DNA of 64,000 nucleotides from JAHRAW01 sp965203265 (GTDB taxonomy: Bacteria; Pseudomonadota; Gammaproteobacteria; Arenicellales; Poriferihabitantaceae). The stretch covers positions 1,116,001 through 1,180,000 of the forward strand of contig CBDBBV010000002.1 of assembly GCA_965203265.1 (NCBI GenBank). Direction: 5' to 3'. The translations under genes were made by a program, and so were the position numbers. Below the pieces are notes generated by a model. That model was not told the origin of the DNA. It searched no databases and saw only the letters and a program-made list of their open reading frames with translations. The number at the start of each line of letters is the position of its first letter. Position 1 is the stretch's first letter. Shown here piece by piece: positions 7,912-17,524 of the stretch.

Positions 7912-8763
7912 ATGACTCATAGCACCAACACCGAGGCGCGGGTAATCGAGGCGCGCGAACTCGAAGAGATGCTGCCGCGAGACGACCTGCTCGTGGTCGA
8001 TGTGGGCAGCGGCGAGAATTACCTGCGCGGGCACATACCCGGCGCCGTACATCTCGATTACAACGGTTTGATACTCGGCCAACCACCGGCGCCGGGGTTG
8101 ATGCCGCCGTTGGATCAGCTGCAATGGGTTGTGCAATCCATCGGCCTGACCGCCGGAAAACGGGTGATCGCCTACGACGATCAGGGCAATGGCCGGGCAA
8201 GTCGGTTGCTATGGACGCTGGAGGCGGTCGGCCACAAGCGATCGGCACTGTTGAACGGCGGCCTACCGGCTTGGTACAACGAAGGTCATCCTCTGGGATG
8301 CGCCCCCAATCGCGCCGAGCCAAGCGATTTTTCCGTAGAGTTGAACCCCGCCGTGATCGCCGACAAACAGCGCGTACTAGCCGCCATCAATGACCCGCGA
8401 ATAACCCTGCTGGACGCGCGCACACCGGAGGAATATAGCGGCACAAGCGTCAAGTCCCCCATCCAACGCCCGGGCCACATCCCCGGGGCGGTCAATCTCA
8501 ACTGGCTGGACACCATCGAGCGAAACGACAATCTGCGCTTCAAGCCGAAGGCGGAATTGCGCGCCTTGCTGGCACAACTGGGAATCGAGCGCGAGCAAGA
8601 AATCATCGTGTATTGCCAGACCCACCACCGCTCCTCCCACAGTTTCATGATGCTGCGGCACCTCGGCTTCGACTCCATTCGCGGCTATCCCGGCTCTTGG
8701 TCGGAATGGGGCAGCGACCCGGCCCTGCCGGTGGAATCCCTACCCCCTACGCCTTCTCTCTAA
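7912..8763 (+). CDS. Two-domain rhodanese sulfurtransferase
   Basis: This 283-residue protein has two rhodanese domains. The first (residues 1-130, LVVDVGSGENYLRGHIPGA) has lost the active cysteine (aspartate in VIAYDDQGNG). The second carries the active loop IVYCQTHHRSSHS near residue 240. Such enzymes move sulfane sulfur from thiosulfate or 3-mercaptopyruvate to thiol or cyanide acceptors; the CQTHHRS loop is neither the classical CRKGVT nor CGSGVT, so the donor is uncertain. The ATG at 7912 follows a TATAAT and lacks a ribosome-binding site. The 3' end overlaps the convergent transglycosylase gene by 17 bases. Confidence 0.88.
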   Translation: MTHSTNTEARVIEARELEEMLPRDDLLVVDVGSGENYLRGHIPGAVHLDYNGLILGQPPAPGLMPPLDQLQWVVQSIGLTAGKRVIAYDDQGNGRASRLLWTLEAVGHKRSALLNGGLPAWYNEGHPLGCAPNRAEPSDFSVELNPAVIADKQRVLAAINDPRITLLDARTPEEYSGTSVKSPIQRPGHIPGAVNLNWLDTIERNDNLRFKPKAELRALLAQLGIEREQEIIVYCQTHHRSSHSFMMLRHLGFDSIRGYPGSWSEWGSDPALPVESLPPTPSL

Positions 8764-11200
8764 GCCGCGGCAACGAAACCACCTGCCCGGCCTGCAACGA
8801 CCCACCGCGCAACGCCGGATTGAAGTGATACAGCAGCCACACCGGAAATCCCAACCGGGTGGACAGCGACCACGGCGAATCCCCCCGGCGCACGATATAC
8901 GACTCCACCCCGACCAGATCGTAGTGTTCCTTGAGGGACTCGATCAGCACCTGATGATAGTCGCTGCGCCGCTGTTCGAATCTCTCGGCCATGTTGGCGT
9001 CCTCGACCGGCAGCAGCAGGCGCCTGCCGATGGCGAGGGGGCGATTGCCGCGCAGTCGATTCAAGTCGCGCAGGGCGCTGGTGCGCACCCCCAGCCAATC
9101 GGCGAAATGCCCCAGCGTTTCATCCGCCTCCACCCGCACCGCATACACCGGCTCGCCGCCCACATCGCTCACGCGGATGGCGAGATCGGGCAGCGTGTCC
9201 AGCAGATTGAGCAGAGCGGCGGCGGCAGGCGCCTGCGCCAACTGCCGCGCGGTGCGGCTGGTATCCGCCACCACCAAGCCCGGAATCTTCAGCCGTTGCC
9301 CCGGATGGATGATGCCGTTGGCGTCCAGTTCATTGAGCCGCAGCAACTCGCCGCAGCCAACCGAAAACCACTGCGCCACCCGGCAGGCGCTGTCGCCCTT
9401 GCGCACGATGTAGCGGTTGTCGGCGTCGAGGCTACCGCGCCGCCCGCCGCCGGGGATGGACAGTTTCTGCCCAGCGTAAATTTTCGCCGTGCGCCCCAGC
9501 CGATTGTGGCCGATGAGCAGGCGGCAGCCGACTCCGAAGCGCTCGGCGATGGCGCACGCCGTATCCCCCCGGCGCACCGTATAGCGACCTGCGGAGTCGA
9601 GGTCGCCGCCGCTGCCGAACGTGGCGCCGCCGGGGATGGACAGTTTCTGCCCGGCATAGATCTTCCCCGCCCGCCCCAGCCGATTGTGGCTGATCAGTTG
9701 GCGGCAGTTGACGCCGAAGCGCTCGGCGATGCCGCACGCCGTATCCCCCCGGCGCACCCGATAGATGCGCACGCCGCCCGCCGAGGATGGGGCGACCACC
9801 AGTTTGCCGGGGATGAGCAGTTTCTGGCCCGGGCGAATGAGGGCGCGCCGACCCAGCCGGTTCGCCAAGATCAGCTCGCTGCAATTCACCTGCACCGCTC
9901 TGGCGATGCCGCAGGCGGTGTCGCCGCGCCGCACCGTGTAGTGGTCGCCGCCGGAAATCACCCGTTCGGGCTCGAGGGAAATCAAGGTGGTGCGGGCGAT
10001 GCGCCAGTCGTCTTCTCGTTGCGGCAGGCGCAGGCGGTAACCGGCGGGTATCAGCCGCCAGCCGCGCCACACGAAGCGCGTCAGCGCGCCGTTCAACGGG
10101 CGCAGTTGGGACTCGTCCAGCCCGAAAACCGTCTTGATTCTGGCTATGGAGGTCGGCTGTTGCAGCACCACGATGTGATGGCGCTCGCCCGCCGCCGTTG
10201 GCAGGACACCGAAATAGCGCTCGGCGTTGTCGGCGACATGGCGGGCGGCGAGGAAACTAGCGTAGAAATTCTTCACCGCGATCTGAAAGGCAGGCGACTT
10301 GTATTCCGCCAAAACGGCGAGGAAGTCCGCATCCACCTGCCGAATGGCGCGCCGCATACCGTTCACTCCGTAGTTGTAGGAGGTGATGATGAACGGATTG
10401 ATCTGCGCCCGCGTGATGTTCGGGCGGATATCCCGCGCCGCCGAGGTCAGGATACGGTCGGCGCGCTTGAGATATTCCGCCGCCGCTCTGGTGGCCGCCT
10501 CCGGATCGAAACGCTCATCCAGCGTGGCGTTCAACTCCAAACCGAGCACCCGCGCGGTGGTCGGCATGATCTGCCAGATACCGGCGGCACCGGCCTTGGA
10601 ATAGGCCGCCGGATTGTAGGACGACTCGACGAAGGGCAGATAGCGGATTTCCCTCGGCAGATCGTTCTCCGCGAGCACCTTTTCCACCATCGGGCGGTAG
10701 TGGTTGTAGCGTCGCAGCCCGCTGACGAACTGATCGCGCACCCCGCTCTGGCAACGGATATTCTCCGCGGCCGCGCGAATTTCCGCGGGATCGTTCGCCG
10801 CAAACAACGCCGCCAGATGGCGCTCATCGGCGCCGCTCGGAGACTGCCCGGATTCCAGTTTGGCAGCCACGGCGCGTAGGGAACGCCTGACCTGCTCGCG
10901 CTTGCTCGTTACCTCGGCGCGGGCGGCGCGGTGGCAGCCGTGGCCGCTGTCGAACACCGCGTACACCCGCTGGGGGTGATCCGGATCGTGCAGAATCGCC
11001 GTTTTCGCGTCCCAGCTGCGAAACACCTCTATCCAGAAATGGATGCGCGGCTCGAGCTCCGCGTGGCAGGGGAAATCGGCGCTGCATTCGAGCGTGTGGG
11101 GCGGCAGAAGGTGATGGGCGCGGGCGACCTGCGGCGCAACAATGCCGAGGGTAACCGCCAGCCCCAGAGCGAGCAGGGTTGTACGCCGACTAATGTTCAA
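8747..11200 (-). CDS. MltD-like lytic transglycosylase with six LysM-type repeats
   Basis: This is an 817-residue exported protein. The signal peptide (LLALGLAVTLGIVAPQVARA) has no lipobox. A roughly 110-residue cysteine-containing N-terminal region follows, then an SLT domain (about 170-320) with catalytic Glu192 in FVESSYNP and the motifs AGIWQIMP and SYNYGVNGMRRA. Four LysM repeats lie at about 420-690, each starting YxVRRGDTAC or similar and ending GQKLxIPG. Two diverged LysM-like repeats lie near 710-755 and 770-813. It should cleave peptidoglycan glycan strands to anhydromuropeptides. Each of the first four LysM repeats holds a cysteine pair, probably a disulfide. The start is TTG, chosen because the signal peptide begins there, with no strong Shine-Dalgarno. 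Repeats 2 and 3 are nearly identical in DNA. Confidence 0.88.
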   Translation of the reverse strand: MNISRRTTLLALGLAVTLGIVAPQVARAHHLLPPHTLECSADFPCHAELEPRIHFWIEVFRSWDAKTAILHDPDHPQRVYAVFDSGHGCHRAARAEVTSKREQVRRSLRAVAAKLESGQSPSGADERHLAALFAANDPAEIRAAAENIRCQSGVRDQFVSGLRRYNHYRPMVEKVLAENDLPREIRYLPFVESSYNPAAYSKAGAAGIWQIMPTTARVLGLELNATLDERFDPEAATRAAAEYLKRADRILTSAARDIRPNITRAQINPFIITSYNYGVNGMRRAIRQVDADFLAVLAEYKSPAFQIAVKNFYASFLAARHVADNAERYFGVLPTAAGERHHIVVLQQPTSIARIKTVFGLDESQLRPLNGALTRFVWRGWRLIPAGYRLRLPQREDDWRIARTTLISLEPERVISGGDHYTVRRGDTACGIARAVQVNCSELILANRLGRRALIRPGQKLLIPGKLVVAPSSAGGVRIYRVRRGDTACGIAERFGVNCRQLISHNRLGRAGKIYAGQKLSIPGGATFGSGGDLDSAGRYTVRRGDTACAIAERFGVGCRLLIGHNRLGRTAKIYAGQKLSIPGGGRRGSLDADNRYIVRKGDSACRVAQWFSVGCGELLRLNELDANGIIHPGQRLKIPGLVVADTSRTARQLAQAPAAAALLNLLDTLPDLAIRVSDVGGEPVYAVRVEADETLGHFADWLGVRTSALRDLNRLRGNRPLAIGRRLLLPVEDANMAERFEQRRSDYHQVLIESLKEHYDLVGVESYIVRRGDSPWSLSTRLGFPVWLLYHFNPALRGGSLQAGQVVSLPRLREKA

Positions 11201-11427
11201 GATGGGGAATCGGGACGCGGCCTTGCAGTCGATATCGGGGCGGATTGTACGCCATGCTCGGCGGCTGGTGTGCGCCGATTCAGCTGGTGGCTAGCGGCGA
11301 ATGGCGGCTCGCTACGCCCGATGTGATGTGGGCGGGAGGCCGCAAGGCGGCTCGCGAGGCGACAATCTGGCAGGCAATGGCGGCAACGGTGGAGGAGTGC
11401 CGCCGCCCGCCGCCACCACCCTACGAG

Positions 11428-14361
11428 TCAGAAGCGCATCTCGCCCTTGAGCAAGAGCAGATGGTCGGCGTCCGCGTTGTCTCGCTCGCGGCGTTCTCCG
11501 TGCAGGCGCACACTGAACGGCCCGGCGGTCGCCCAATCCAACCCCATCCGGTATCTTTTGCCATCATCTTGCAGGGTCATGCCGCTCCACGGCGTGAGCA
11601 GGCCGTCTTGCCCGCCGGGGGTCGATAGGCCGTAACCCAATCTCATTTCCAGATTTCCACTGGCTTCGCGGGCATCGCGAGCGGCGGCGGCGTTCTCGCG
11701 TAGGCCGTTCGACCAGATTTGGCCGCTACCCGCGCCGCCGCCTGCGCGATTGCCGTAGCCGGGGCGCATGACGAAGGATAGGCCCTGGCCATCGGCGCCT
11801 GCCGATAGCCGCAACATGCCCTGTATGCCCCATTCCTCGTAGTCGCTGCGGCCGAGCAGGGTGTGCATGGAGAGGGACGCGCTCACCTTGGTCAGCGGGT
11901 TGTCGTAGTGCACGTTGCCGCTCATCTCCACGCCGGTGCCGGTGTTGCCGTCTCCGCCGTCGTGGCGGGCGCCGAGGGAGAGGGACGGCGACAGCGACTT
12001 GTGGCTCGTCAAGGTTTGCCTGCGGCTCGCTTCCAGCGCGATGCGAATGAGGGTGGCATCCACCGTGAGAGAATCCATTTCGACGCTTTCCTCGACTTCC
12101 ATTTGCGTCTGCATGACTTCTCCCTTGAGGCGCATGATGGCGACGGATTCGTCGGCCCACACTTGGCTGTTGCCGCCCGCGCCCACCGTCCACAGGGTTA
12201 CATCGTTGCTCGAAGCCACGCCGTTATCCGGGCTGATCTCAACCTCGCCGCTGCCGTAACCGGCGCTGGCCCACCATTCCAGTTGCTCGTTACGCCCGCC
12301 GAGGTAGGGGTGCAGGCTGAGCAGATCGATCTCGTAGTCACCCCGTTTGCCGCCTTCGCTGGTGTAGTCGAAGGCGCCTTGACTCCACGACAGCGCCAGC
12401 CCGGCCAGCAGATCTTCGCGCAATTTCGCGTCCGCGCCGAGTTGGACGCCTTGCAAACTGCCGTCGAATTCCTGCTCGGCGTTCTCGCCGGAGAGACTGG
12501 TGTATTGGCCGCTGCCCCACAGGGATAGCGAAGACGAACCGCCGCCACCGCTGCCGTCGCCGTTCAATGGCAGAACGAAGTCGGCGTTGCGCAACAGGTC
12601 GCGCATCGGGCGGCGGCCGTTCATCACATCCGGCGCATGGGCAACGAGGGCGCCTGCCAACGTGCGCTCGCCGCCGAGACTGGCCGAGGCGTTGCCTTGC
12701 CGTTCCCCATTCAATACTTGCCCGACTCGCGCGGAAATGGCGTGGCCGACTCGTCCGGCCACGGCGCGCGCCACTTCGGGTAGCACCGCCTCATGCACCT
12801 GCTCCAAGTCGCCGGCGATGGTGATCACGAGTTCCGTGCTGAGAGGTTCCCCGTCGATTTGGATAGATTCGATGACGGCATCAAGGACGATGGTGCCGGC
12901 CGAGGCGTCCGGCTCCACCTTGATGGTGATCTCATTGCTACTGAGATAGGTGGTGGTGGGGATGTTTAGGGTATACCCCGACACCGACGACTGTGGCGCC
13001 GTGATGGTGTAGTCGCCGGATTCCGCCGTGCTGTCGGAGTTGACGGTAACCGTTACCGTGGCAGCGGGTTGCGGCGCCACATTCAACGATGCAGTTACCG
13101 CCACGGTACCGCCCGGGCTCACGCGCGCCGACGGTTTCGCCTCGAGATTCAGTGCGACCGGGTCGTCTTCGCTGATGGTAACCACCACCGAGCGCCGACT
13201 GCCCGCCTGCACGCCGGTCGGCAAAGCATCGACATCGAGGGAGATGGTAAAGGTCTCGTTGTCCTTTTTATCGGTGTCGGAAGCGATGGTGATGGTAGCC
13301 GTCTGGCTGGTGGAACCGGCGGGGATGGTGATGGAAGTGAGCGCGCTGTAGTCGGTAGTATCAGCCGTACCCGGAGCCAGTGTAATCGGAATGACCGCAG
13401 CCGCCGCCGGCTCCAGCGCCTCCGAAAGCGTCGCCGTTACCGTCAGCGACGAACCCTCGGGCACCGGATTGGGCGAGGCCAACAGCGACACCGTGGGGAC
13501 GCCCGGGGTGGCTGGGTCGGGCGGCGTGTCGTTATCCTCGATGACCACAGGCACCGAAGCCGGGTCGCCCGCGGTTATAGTAAAGGGCAGGGTGCCGAGG
13601 GAAACCGTGAACGTTTCGTCTTCGAAGTCGTTGTCGTCCTGCGCCGTGGTCAGCGTGCCGGTGCCGCTACTCGCTCCGGCGGCGATGCGGATGGAGGTCA
13701 GCGTGCCGAGGTCGGCGGCTTCCGCGGTGCCTCGGGTCACCGTTATCGGGATGTCGGTATAGGTGCCCGTGGACGCCGGCTCCGACAAATTCACAGTTAC
13801 CGTCAGCGGGCTGCCCTCCGTCACCCGACGCGGCGTAGCCGCCAGAGTTGCCGTGGGGAAAGCCGAGCCGGTGGCGTCCACCACCAACACTTTGAGTGTA
13901 CTTTGTTCAATCGGCAATGCTCCGTAGTTGGTGTCGCCGGAGGCGAGATAGATCAGCTCTATTTCATCATGGACGGAGTCCGTATCGGGTTTTGCGGTGA
14001 GGGTAACGGTTTGCGGCGTCTCCCAGTCGCTCGTAGTGAAAGCCAGACCCTGCTGCTGCGGATCGGGAACAACCGTCAGTTTTGCAAGGAGTCTGGTATT
14101 TGTATTCAGCGCGAGGGTAACCGTGGCCGAAGGTTGCGAGGCCAGCCGCACCGTAAAGGTGGCCGTTCCCCCTTCATCAAGGCGTATCGAGGTGGGACTG
14201 AATATCACTCCGGCCTGCGCTTTCGCGGGCGCGGCCTCGAACAGGCACAGCGCACCCGCCAGCAGCGCGCAGGAGAGCAGAGCAAGGCGGCGGATGGATG
14301 CGCCGCGCGCCGGGCGAGGGGTTTGTGCGCTTCCATTATTGAAGGATTCGTGGGGATACAT
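11428..14361 (-). CDS. Autotransporter with Calx-beta-type passenger (no poly(C) tract)
   Basis: This 977-residue type V secretion protein has a signal peptide (RRLALLSCALLAGALCLFEAAPAKAQA), then a passenger of Ig-like and Calx-beta-like repeats (ATLAATPRRVTEGSPLTVTV, VSLLASPNPVPEGSSLTVTATL, LNLEAKPSARVSPGGTV). The linker LEQVHEAVLPEVARAVAGRV precedes an outer-membrane beta-barrel of roughly 300 residues ending MRF. Linker and barrel are homologous to the four genes at 46.9-62.3 kb, but this copy has no homopolymer and no leader. The second ATG (14361) is chosen over 14367 because GAGAGGA is then properly spaced. It has a promoter of the same type as its paralogues. Function is probably surface display for adhesion or interaction; ligand unknown. 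Confidence 0.88.
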   Translation of the reverse strand: MYPHESFNNGSAQTPRPARGASIRRLALLSCALLAGALCLFEAAPAKAQAGVIFSPTSIRLDEGGTATFTVRLASQPSATVTLALNTNTRLLAKLTVVPDPQQQGLAFTTSDWETPQTVTLTAKPDTDSVHDEIELIYLASGDTNYGALPIEQSTLKVLVVDATGSAFPTATLAATPRRVTEGSPLTVTVNLSEPASTGTYTDIPITVTRGTAEAADLGTLTSIRIAAGASSGTGTLTTAQDDNDFEDETFTVSLGTLPFTITAGDPASVPVVIEDNDTPPDPATPGVPTVSLLASPNPVPEGSSLTVTATLSEALEPAAAAVIPITLAPGTADTTDYSALTSITIPAGSTSQTATITIASDTDKKDNETFTISLDVDALPTGVQAGSRRSVVVTISEDDPVALNLEAKPSARVSPGGTVAVTASLNVAPQPAATVTVTVNSDSTAESGDYTITAPQSSVSGYTLNIPTTTYLSSNEITIKVEPDASAGTIVLDAVIESIQIDGEPLSTELVITIAGDLEQVHEAVLPEVARAVAGRVGHAISARVGQVLNGERQGNASASLGGERTLAGALVAHAPDVMNGRRPMRDLLRNADFVLPLNGDGSGGGGSSSLSLWGSGQYTSLSGENAEQEFDGSLQGVQLGADAKLREDLLAGLALSWSQGAFDYTSEGGKRGDYEIDLLSLHPYLGGRNEQLEWWASAGYGSGEVEISPDNGVASSNDVTLWTVGAGGNSQVWADESVAIMRLKGEVMQTQMEVEESVEMDSLTVDATLIRIALEASRRQTLTSHKSLSPSLSLGARHDGGDGNTGTGVEMSGNVHYDNPLTKVSASLSMHTLLGRSDYEEWGIQGMLRLSAGADGQGLSFVMRPGYGNRAGGGAGSGQIWSNGLRENAAAARDAREASGNLEMRLGYGLSTPGGQDGLLTPWSGMTLQDDGKRYRMGLDWATAGPFSVRLHGERRERDNADADHLLLLKGEMRF

Positions 14362-14442
14362 AGTCATTTCCTCTCGTTGATGGGTGGGTTGGTAGTCGAT
14401 TGTTCCGCCGATGCGGTCGGCTGAATGAGTCGAGTGAGCCGG

Positions 14443-14470
14443 ATTATAAGCCATTTTTCGCATTTGGCAA
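14443..14470 (-). promoter_or_regulatory. Promoter of the 11.4-14.4 kb autotransporter
   Basis: On the minus strand TTGCCA (14470-14465) and TATAAT (14448-14443) are separated by 16 bases. The same hexamers and spacer length precede the autotransporters at 46871 and 54878. Confidence 0.65.
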
Positions 14471-14497
14471 TACCCGCGCCGGGGTGGGCGGCGGCAC

Positions 14498-16360
14498 CTA
14501 GCCATAGAACAAGTTGAGCATGGCGATCATCACCAGCAGGAACATGACGGTCATTATGCTGCCGGCCTTGAGGAAATCGGATACCTGATAGCCGCCGGGG
14601 CCGAGGATGAGGGCGTTCACCTGATGGGTGGGGATGAGGAAGGAGTTGGAGGTGGCGAGAGCCACGGTCAGGGCGAATACCGCGGGGCTGGCGCCGACTC
14701 CGATGGCGATGTTGATGGCCAGCGGCACCAGCAACACGGTCGCCCCCACATTGGACATGAGCAGGGTGAAGATAGTGGCGAGCAGGGCGATCACCGCCTG
14801 CAGTACCCAGATGGGCATATCCCCCAACAGCCACAGCATCTGCTGGGCGACCCAGGCGGCGGTGTGGCTGTTTTCCACGGCGGCGCCGAGGGGGATGAGG
14901 CTGGCCAATAGAAATACGCTCTGCCAGCCGATGGCTCGATAGGCTTCGTCTATCTTGATGACGCCGAACATGATCATGCCGACCGCGCCGGTCATGAGGG
15001 CGATGGAGAGGCGCATGTCGGTGAACAGCACCAGACTCAGAGTGAGGGCGAAGCAGCCGACCGCGTATTTGAGTTTTTCCGGGCGGCTGTCCTCTCTGGG
15101 GAAGTCGGTAACCACGGCGAAATCGTGGCGGGCGTCGGCGACCGGCAGTAGCTGGCCCCAGCGGATATGCACCACCAGCGTGTCGCCGGACTGCATGACC
15201 AGATCCGCCAAGTCCTGATCGATCACATCGTCGGCGCGGAATACGGCGAGCACGGTGGCGCCGTATTGCTTGCGGATTTGCGCCTCCTTGATGCTCTTGC
15301 CGATCATCGAGGAGTCCGGCATGACGACGATTTCGGCGATACCGGCGCTGGCGGTGCTCAGCACCTCGGCAAACACATCCATTTCATTTTTGACGCGCAG
15401 GGCGTATTCCTCGGCGAAGGCGAGCACGGCCTCGCGCCGCCCCATGATGGCCAGTTCGCTGCCGGCCCAGAATTCCGAATCGCCGCGCGGCGCCACGGTG
15501 AGCTCGTCGCCGTTGCGCAGGGCGACGATCCAACCGGCGCGACCGGCGGCGTCTATGTCCGAGAGGGTCTTGCCGATGAGCGGGCTGTCGCGGGTTACGC
15601 GGCATTCGTAGACTTCACCGGCGATGCCGTAGACTTCCTTGAAGTACTTGAGCATGCTGCCGGATTCGCCCGGTTTGTGCTTGATGACCGGCAGCACGAA
15701 ACGACCGAGGAAGACGAAGTAGCACACGCCGACCAGCAACAGGGCGATGCCCACCGGCGTTACCGAGAACAGGCCGAAGGTGTCCATTTGCGGGGTACCG
15801 GCGGGCAGTACCTTGTTGGAGGTTTCGATGAGGTCGTTGAGCAGGATCAAGGGGCTCGAGCCGATCATGGTAACGGTGCCGCCGAGGATGGCGCAAAACC
15901 CCATGGGCATGAGCAGCCGGGAGATGGCCAGATTGCCGCGCCGGGCGATGCGGTTGACCACCGGCAGGAAGAGGGCGGCGGCGCCGATGTTCTGCATGAA
16001 ACTGGAGATGACGCCAACCACACTGGAGGTGAGCGCCATGACGCGGCCCTCGGTGTTGCCGCCGAACTTGAGGATTTTGCCGGCCAGCTGGCTCATGATG
16101 CCGGTGCGGTCGAGTCCGGCGCCGATGATCATCACCGCCATGATGGAGATGACGGCGTTGCTGGAATAGCCACTGAACAGTTGATGGGGGGCGACTAGGC
16201 CATCGTAGCCGGGGATGAGATTGCTCAGGCCGATTAGTACCATGATCGAGATGGCGGCCACATCGACGCGAACCACCTCGAAGGCGAACAGGTAGATGGT
16301 GAAGGCCAGTATGCCCAGTACCCCGATCATCTCGGCGGTGAGATGTATGGTCTCTGTCAC
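14498..16360 (-). CDS. SLC13-family (DASS) anion permease with TrkA-C domains
   Basis: This is a 620-residue inner-membrane transporter. Hydrophobic helices from about residues 8-225 and 440-620 flank a cytoplasmic insert with two RCK/TrkA-C-like domains (near 250-310 and 335-400; PLIGKTLSDIDAAGRAGW and SSMIGKSIKEAQIRKQYGATVLAV). Conserved family loops SFMQNIGAAALFLPVV and LIPTHQVNALILGPGGY match Na+- or proton-coupled divalent anion symporters (sulfate, dicarboxylates). The substrate is not predictable. The start is GTG at 16360 with GGAG six bases upstream. It runs toward the autotransporter gene on the same strand, but that gene has its own promoter in the gap. Confidence 0.88.
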   Translation of the reverse strand: MTETIHLTAEMIGVLGILAFTIYLFAFEVVRVDVAAISIMVLIGLSNLIPGYDGLVAPHQLFSGYSSNAVISIMAVMIIGAGLDRTGIMSQLAGKILKFGGNTEGRVMALTSSVVGVISSFMQNIGAAALFLPVVNRIARRGNLAISRLLMPMGFCAILGGTVTMIGSSPLILLNDLIETSNKVLPAGTPQMDTFGLFSVTPVGIALLLVGVCYFVFLGRFVLPVIKHKPGESGSMLKYFKEVYGIAGEVYECRVTRDSPLIGKTLSDIDAAGRAGWIVALRNGDELTVAPRGDSEFWAGSELAIMGRREAVLAFAEEYALRVKNEMDVFAEVLSTASAGIAEIVVMPDSSMIGKSIKEAQIRKQYGATVLAVFRADDVIDQDLADLVMQSGDTLVVHIRWGQLLPVADARHDFAVVTDFPREDSRPEKLKYAVGCFALTLSLVLFTDMRLSIALMTGAVGMIMFGVIKIDEAYRAIGWQSVFLLASLIPLGAAVENSHTAAWVAQQMLWLLGDMPIWVLQAVIALLATIFTLLMSNVGATVLLVPLAINIAIGVGASPAVFALTVALATSNSFLIPTHQVNALILGPGGYQVSDFLKAGSIMTVMFLLVMIAMLNLFYG

Positions 16361-16591
16361 GCAGTGCTCCGAATCAGCAAGTCGATGGCCGGGCGCGCCG
16401 AATCGGGCATACCGAAGGGCAGGTTGTGTACAATCAGCGAGCGCCGTTGCGGGGAGATCCGTCCGGCGCGACCTGCCGCATCCCTGCGCGCCACACAGCG
16501 CGGGATTGTAACACCAACCGGCGCCGCCGCACTTGGCGACTTGGAGAGGAGACGCCTCGCTACTCGCACTCGCGCCGGAGGACGATATTTC

Positions 16592-17524
16592 ATGCAGCCT
16601 TCATTGATCGCCCTATTCAAACGATTCTCCGGCGCGCGCTACTGGCCGGTGTGGGCGCTGGTCGGGTTGTTGCGGCTGTTGGCGTGGTTGCCGCTGCCGA
16701 TACTGTATGCGCTCGGCGTGCTGTGCGGCGATCTCGCCTATCGCCTGCACCACACCCGGCGGGAAATCGCCCGGCGCAATCTCGCCGCCTGCTTCCCGCA
16801 CAAGTCCCCCGGCGAAATCGCCGCCCTCGCCCGCCGCCATTTCCATCTGCTGGCGGCGGCGACTCTGGCGGGCGGGGTGGCGTGGTGGGGCGGCAAAAAA
16901 CGGCTTGATCGGCTCATATCATTCCGCAATCGCGAAGTCTTGGACGAGGCGCAACGGCGCGGCGACAACATCATCGCCCTCGCGCCGCACTTCGTCGGCT
17001 TGGAAATCGGCGGCATTTATCTGTCCGCCGTGACGCCGATGGTGAGCATGTATCAACGCCACAAAAACCCCCTGCTGAACGCCCTCATCAAGCAGCACCG
17101 CGCCCGTTTCGGCTGCGTGCAGCACTCCCGCCGAGCGCCCGCCAAATCGATGATCCGATCGATTCGTCAGGGTCGCCTGTTCTACTACCTGCCGGATCAG
17201 GACCCCGGGCGCGGCAAGGGGGTATTCGCGCCCTTCTATTCCATCCCCACGGCGACCTACGCAGCCCTCGGCCGCATCGCCCGCTTGGGCAACGCCACGG
17301 TGATCCCCTGCGCCACCCTGCTGCTGCCGCGAGGACGAGGTTTCGAGATCGTTCTCGGCCAGCCGCTGGCGGATTTTCCGTGCGGCGACGAGGTGGAAGG
17401 CGCGGCACAAATGAATCGCGCCGTGGAGGAGATGATCGCTCATGCACCCGCTCAGTATTTGTGGAGCCACCGGAGATTCAAGACCCGACCCGCGGGGGAG
17501 GCGCCGTTCTATTCGGATGAATAG
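16592..17524 (+). CDS. LpxL/HtrB-type lipid A acyltransferase
   Basis: This 310-residue inner-membrane protein has an N-terminal anchor (WALVGLLRLLAWLPLPILYALGVLCG) and the acyltransferase signature H133-F-V-G-L-E138, the HX4E form used by LpxL/LpxM. Downstream hallmarks are MYQRHKNPLLNALI, YLPDQDPGRGKGVFAPFYSIP and YLWSHRRFKTRP. The family adds secondary acyl chains to Kdo-lipid A, using acyl-ACP at the cytoplasmic face. The ATG at 16592 follows GGAGG at ten bases. The gene converges with tadA and overlaps its 3' end by 16 bases. The 230 bases upstream contain only promoter-like elements. Confidence 0.9.
   Translation: MQPSLIALFKRFSGARYWPVWALVGLLRLLAWLPLPILYALGVLCGDLAYRLHHTRREIARRNLAACFPHKSPGEIAALARRHFHLLAAATLAGGVAWWGGKKRLDRLISFRNREVLDEAQRRGDNIIALAPHFVGLEIGGIYLSAVTPMVSMYQRHKNPLLNALIKQHRARFGCVQHSRRAPAKSMIRSIRQGRLFYYLPDQDPGRGKGVFAPFYSIPTATYAALGRIARLGNATVIPCATLLLPRGRGFEIVLGQPLADFPCGDEVEGAAQMNRAVEEMIAHAPAQYLWSHRRFKTRPAGEAPFYSDE

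Noticed and set aside
9430..9780. Regularly repeated DNA that might suggest a CRISPR or tandem repeat array
   Set aside because: The repeats are coding LysM domains in an intact frame with about 140-base periodicity and conserved protein motif; there are no unique spacers or cas genes.
11863..14424. Long plus-strand reading frames antisense to the first autotransporter
   Set aside because: They are low-complexity Arg/Gly/His-rich translations caused by high GC on the opposite strand and have no domain or ribosome-binding site.
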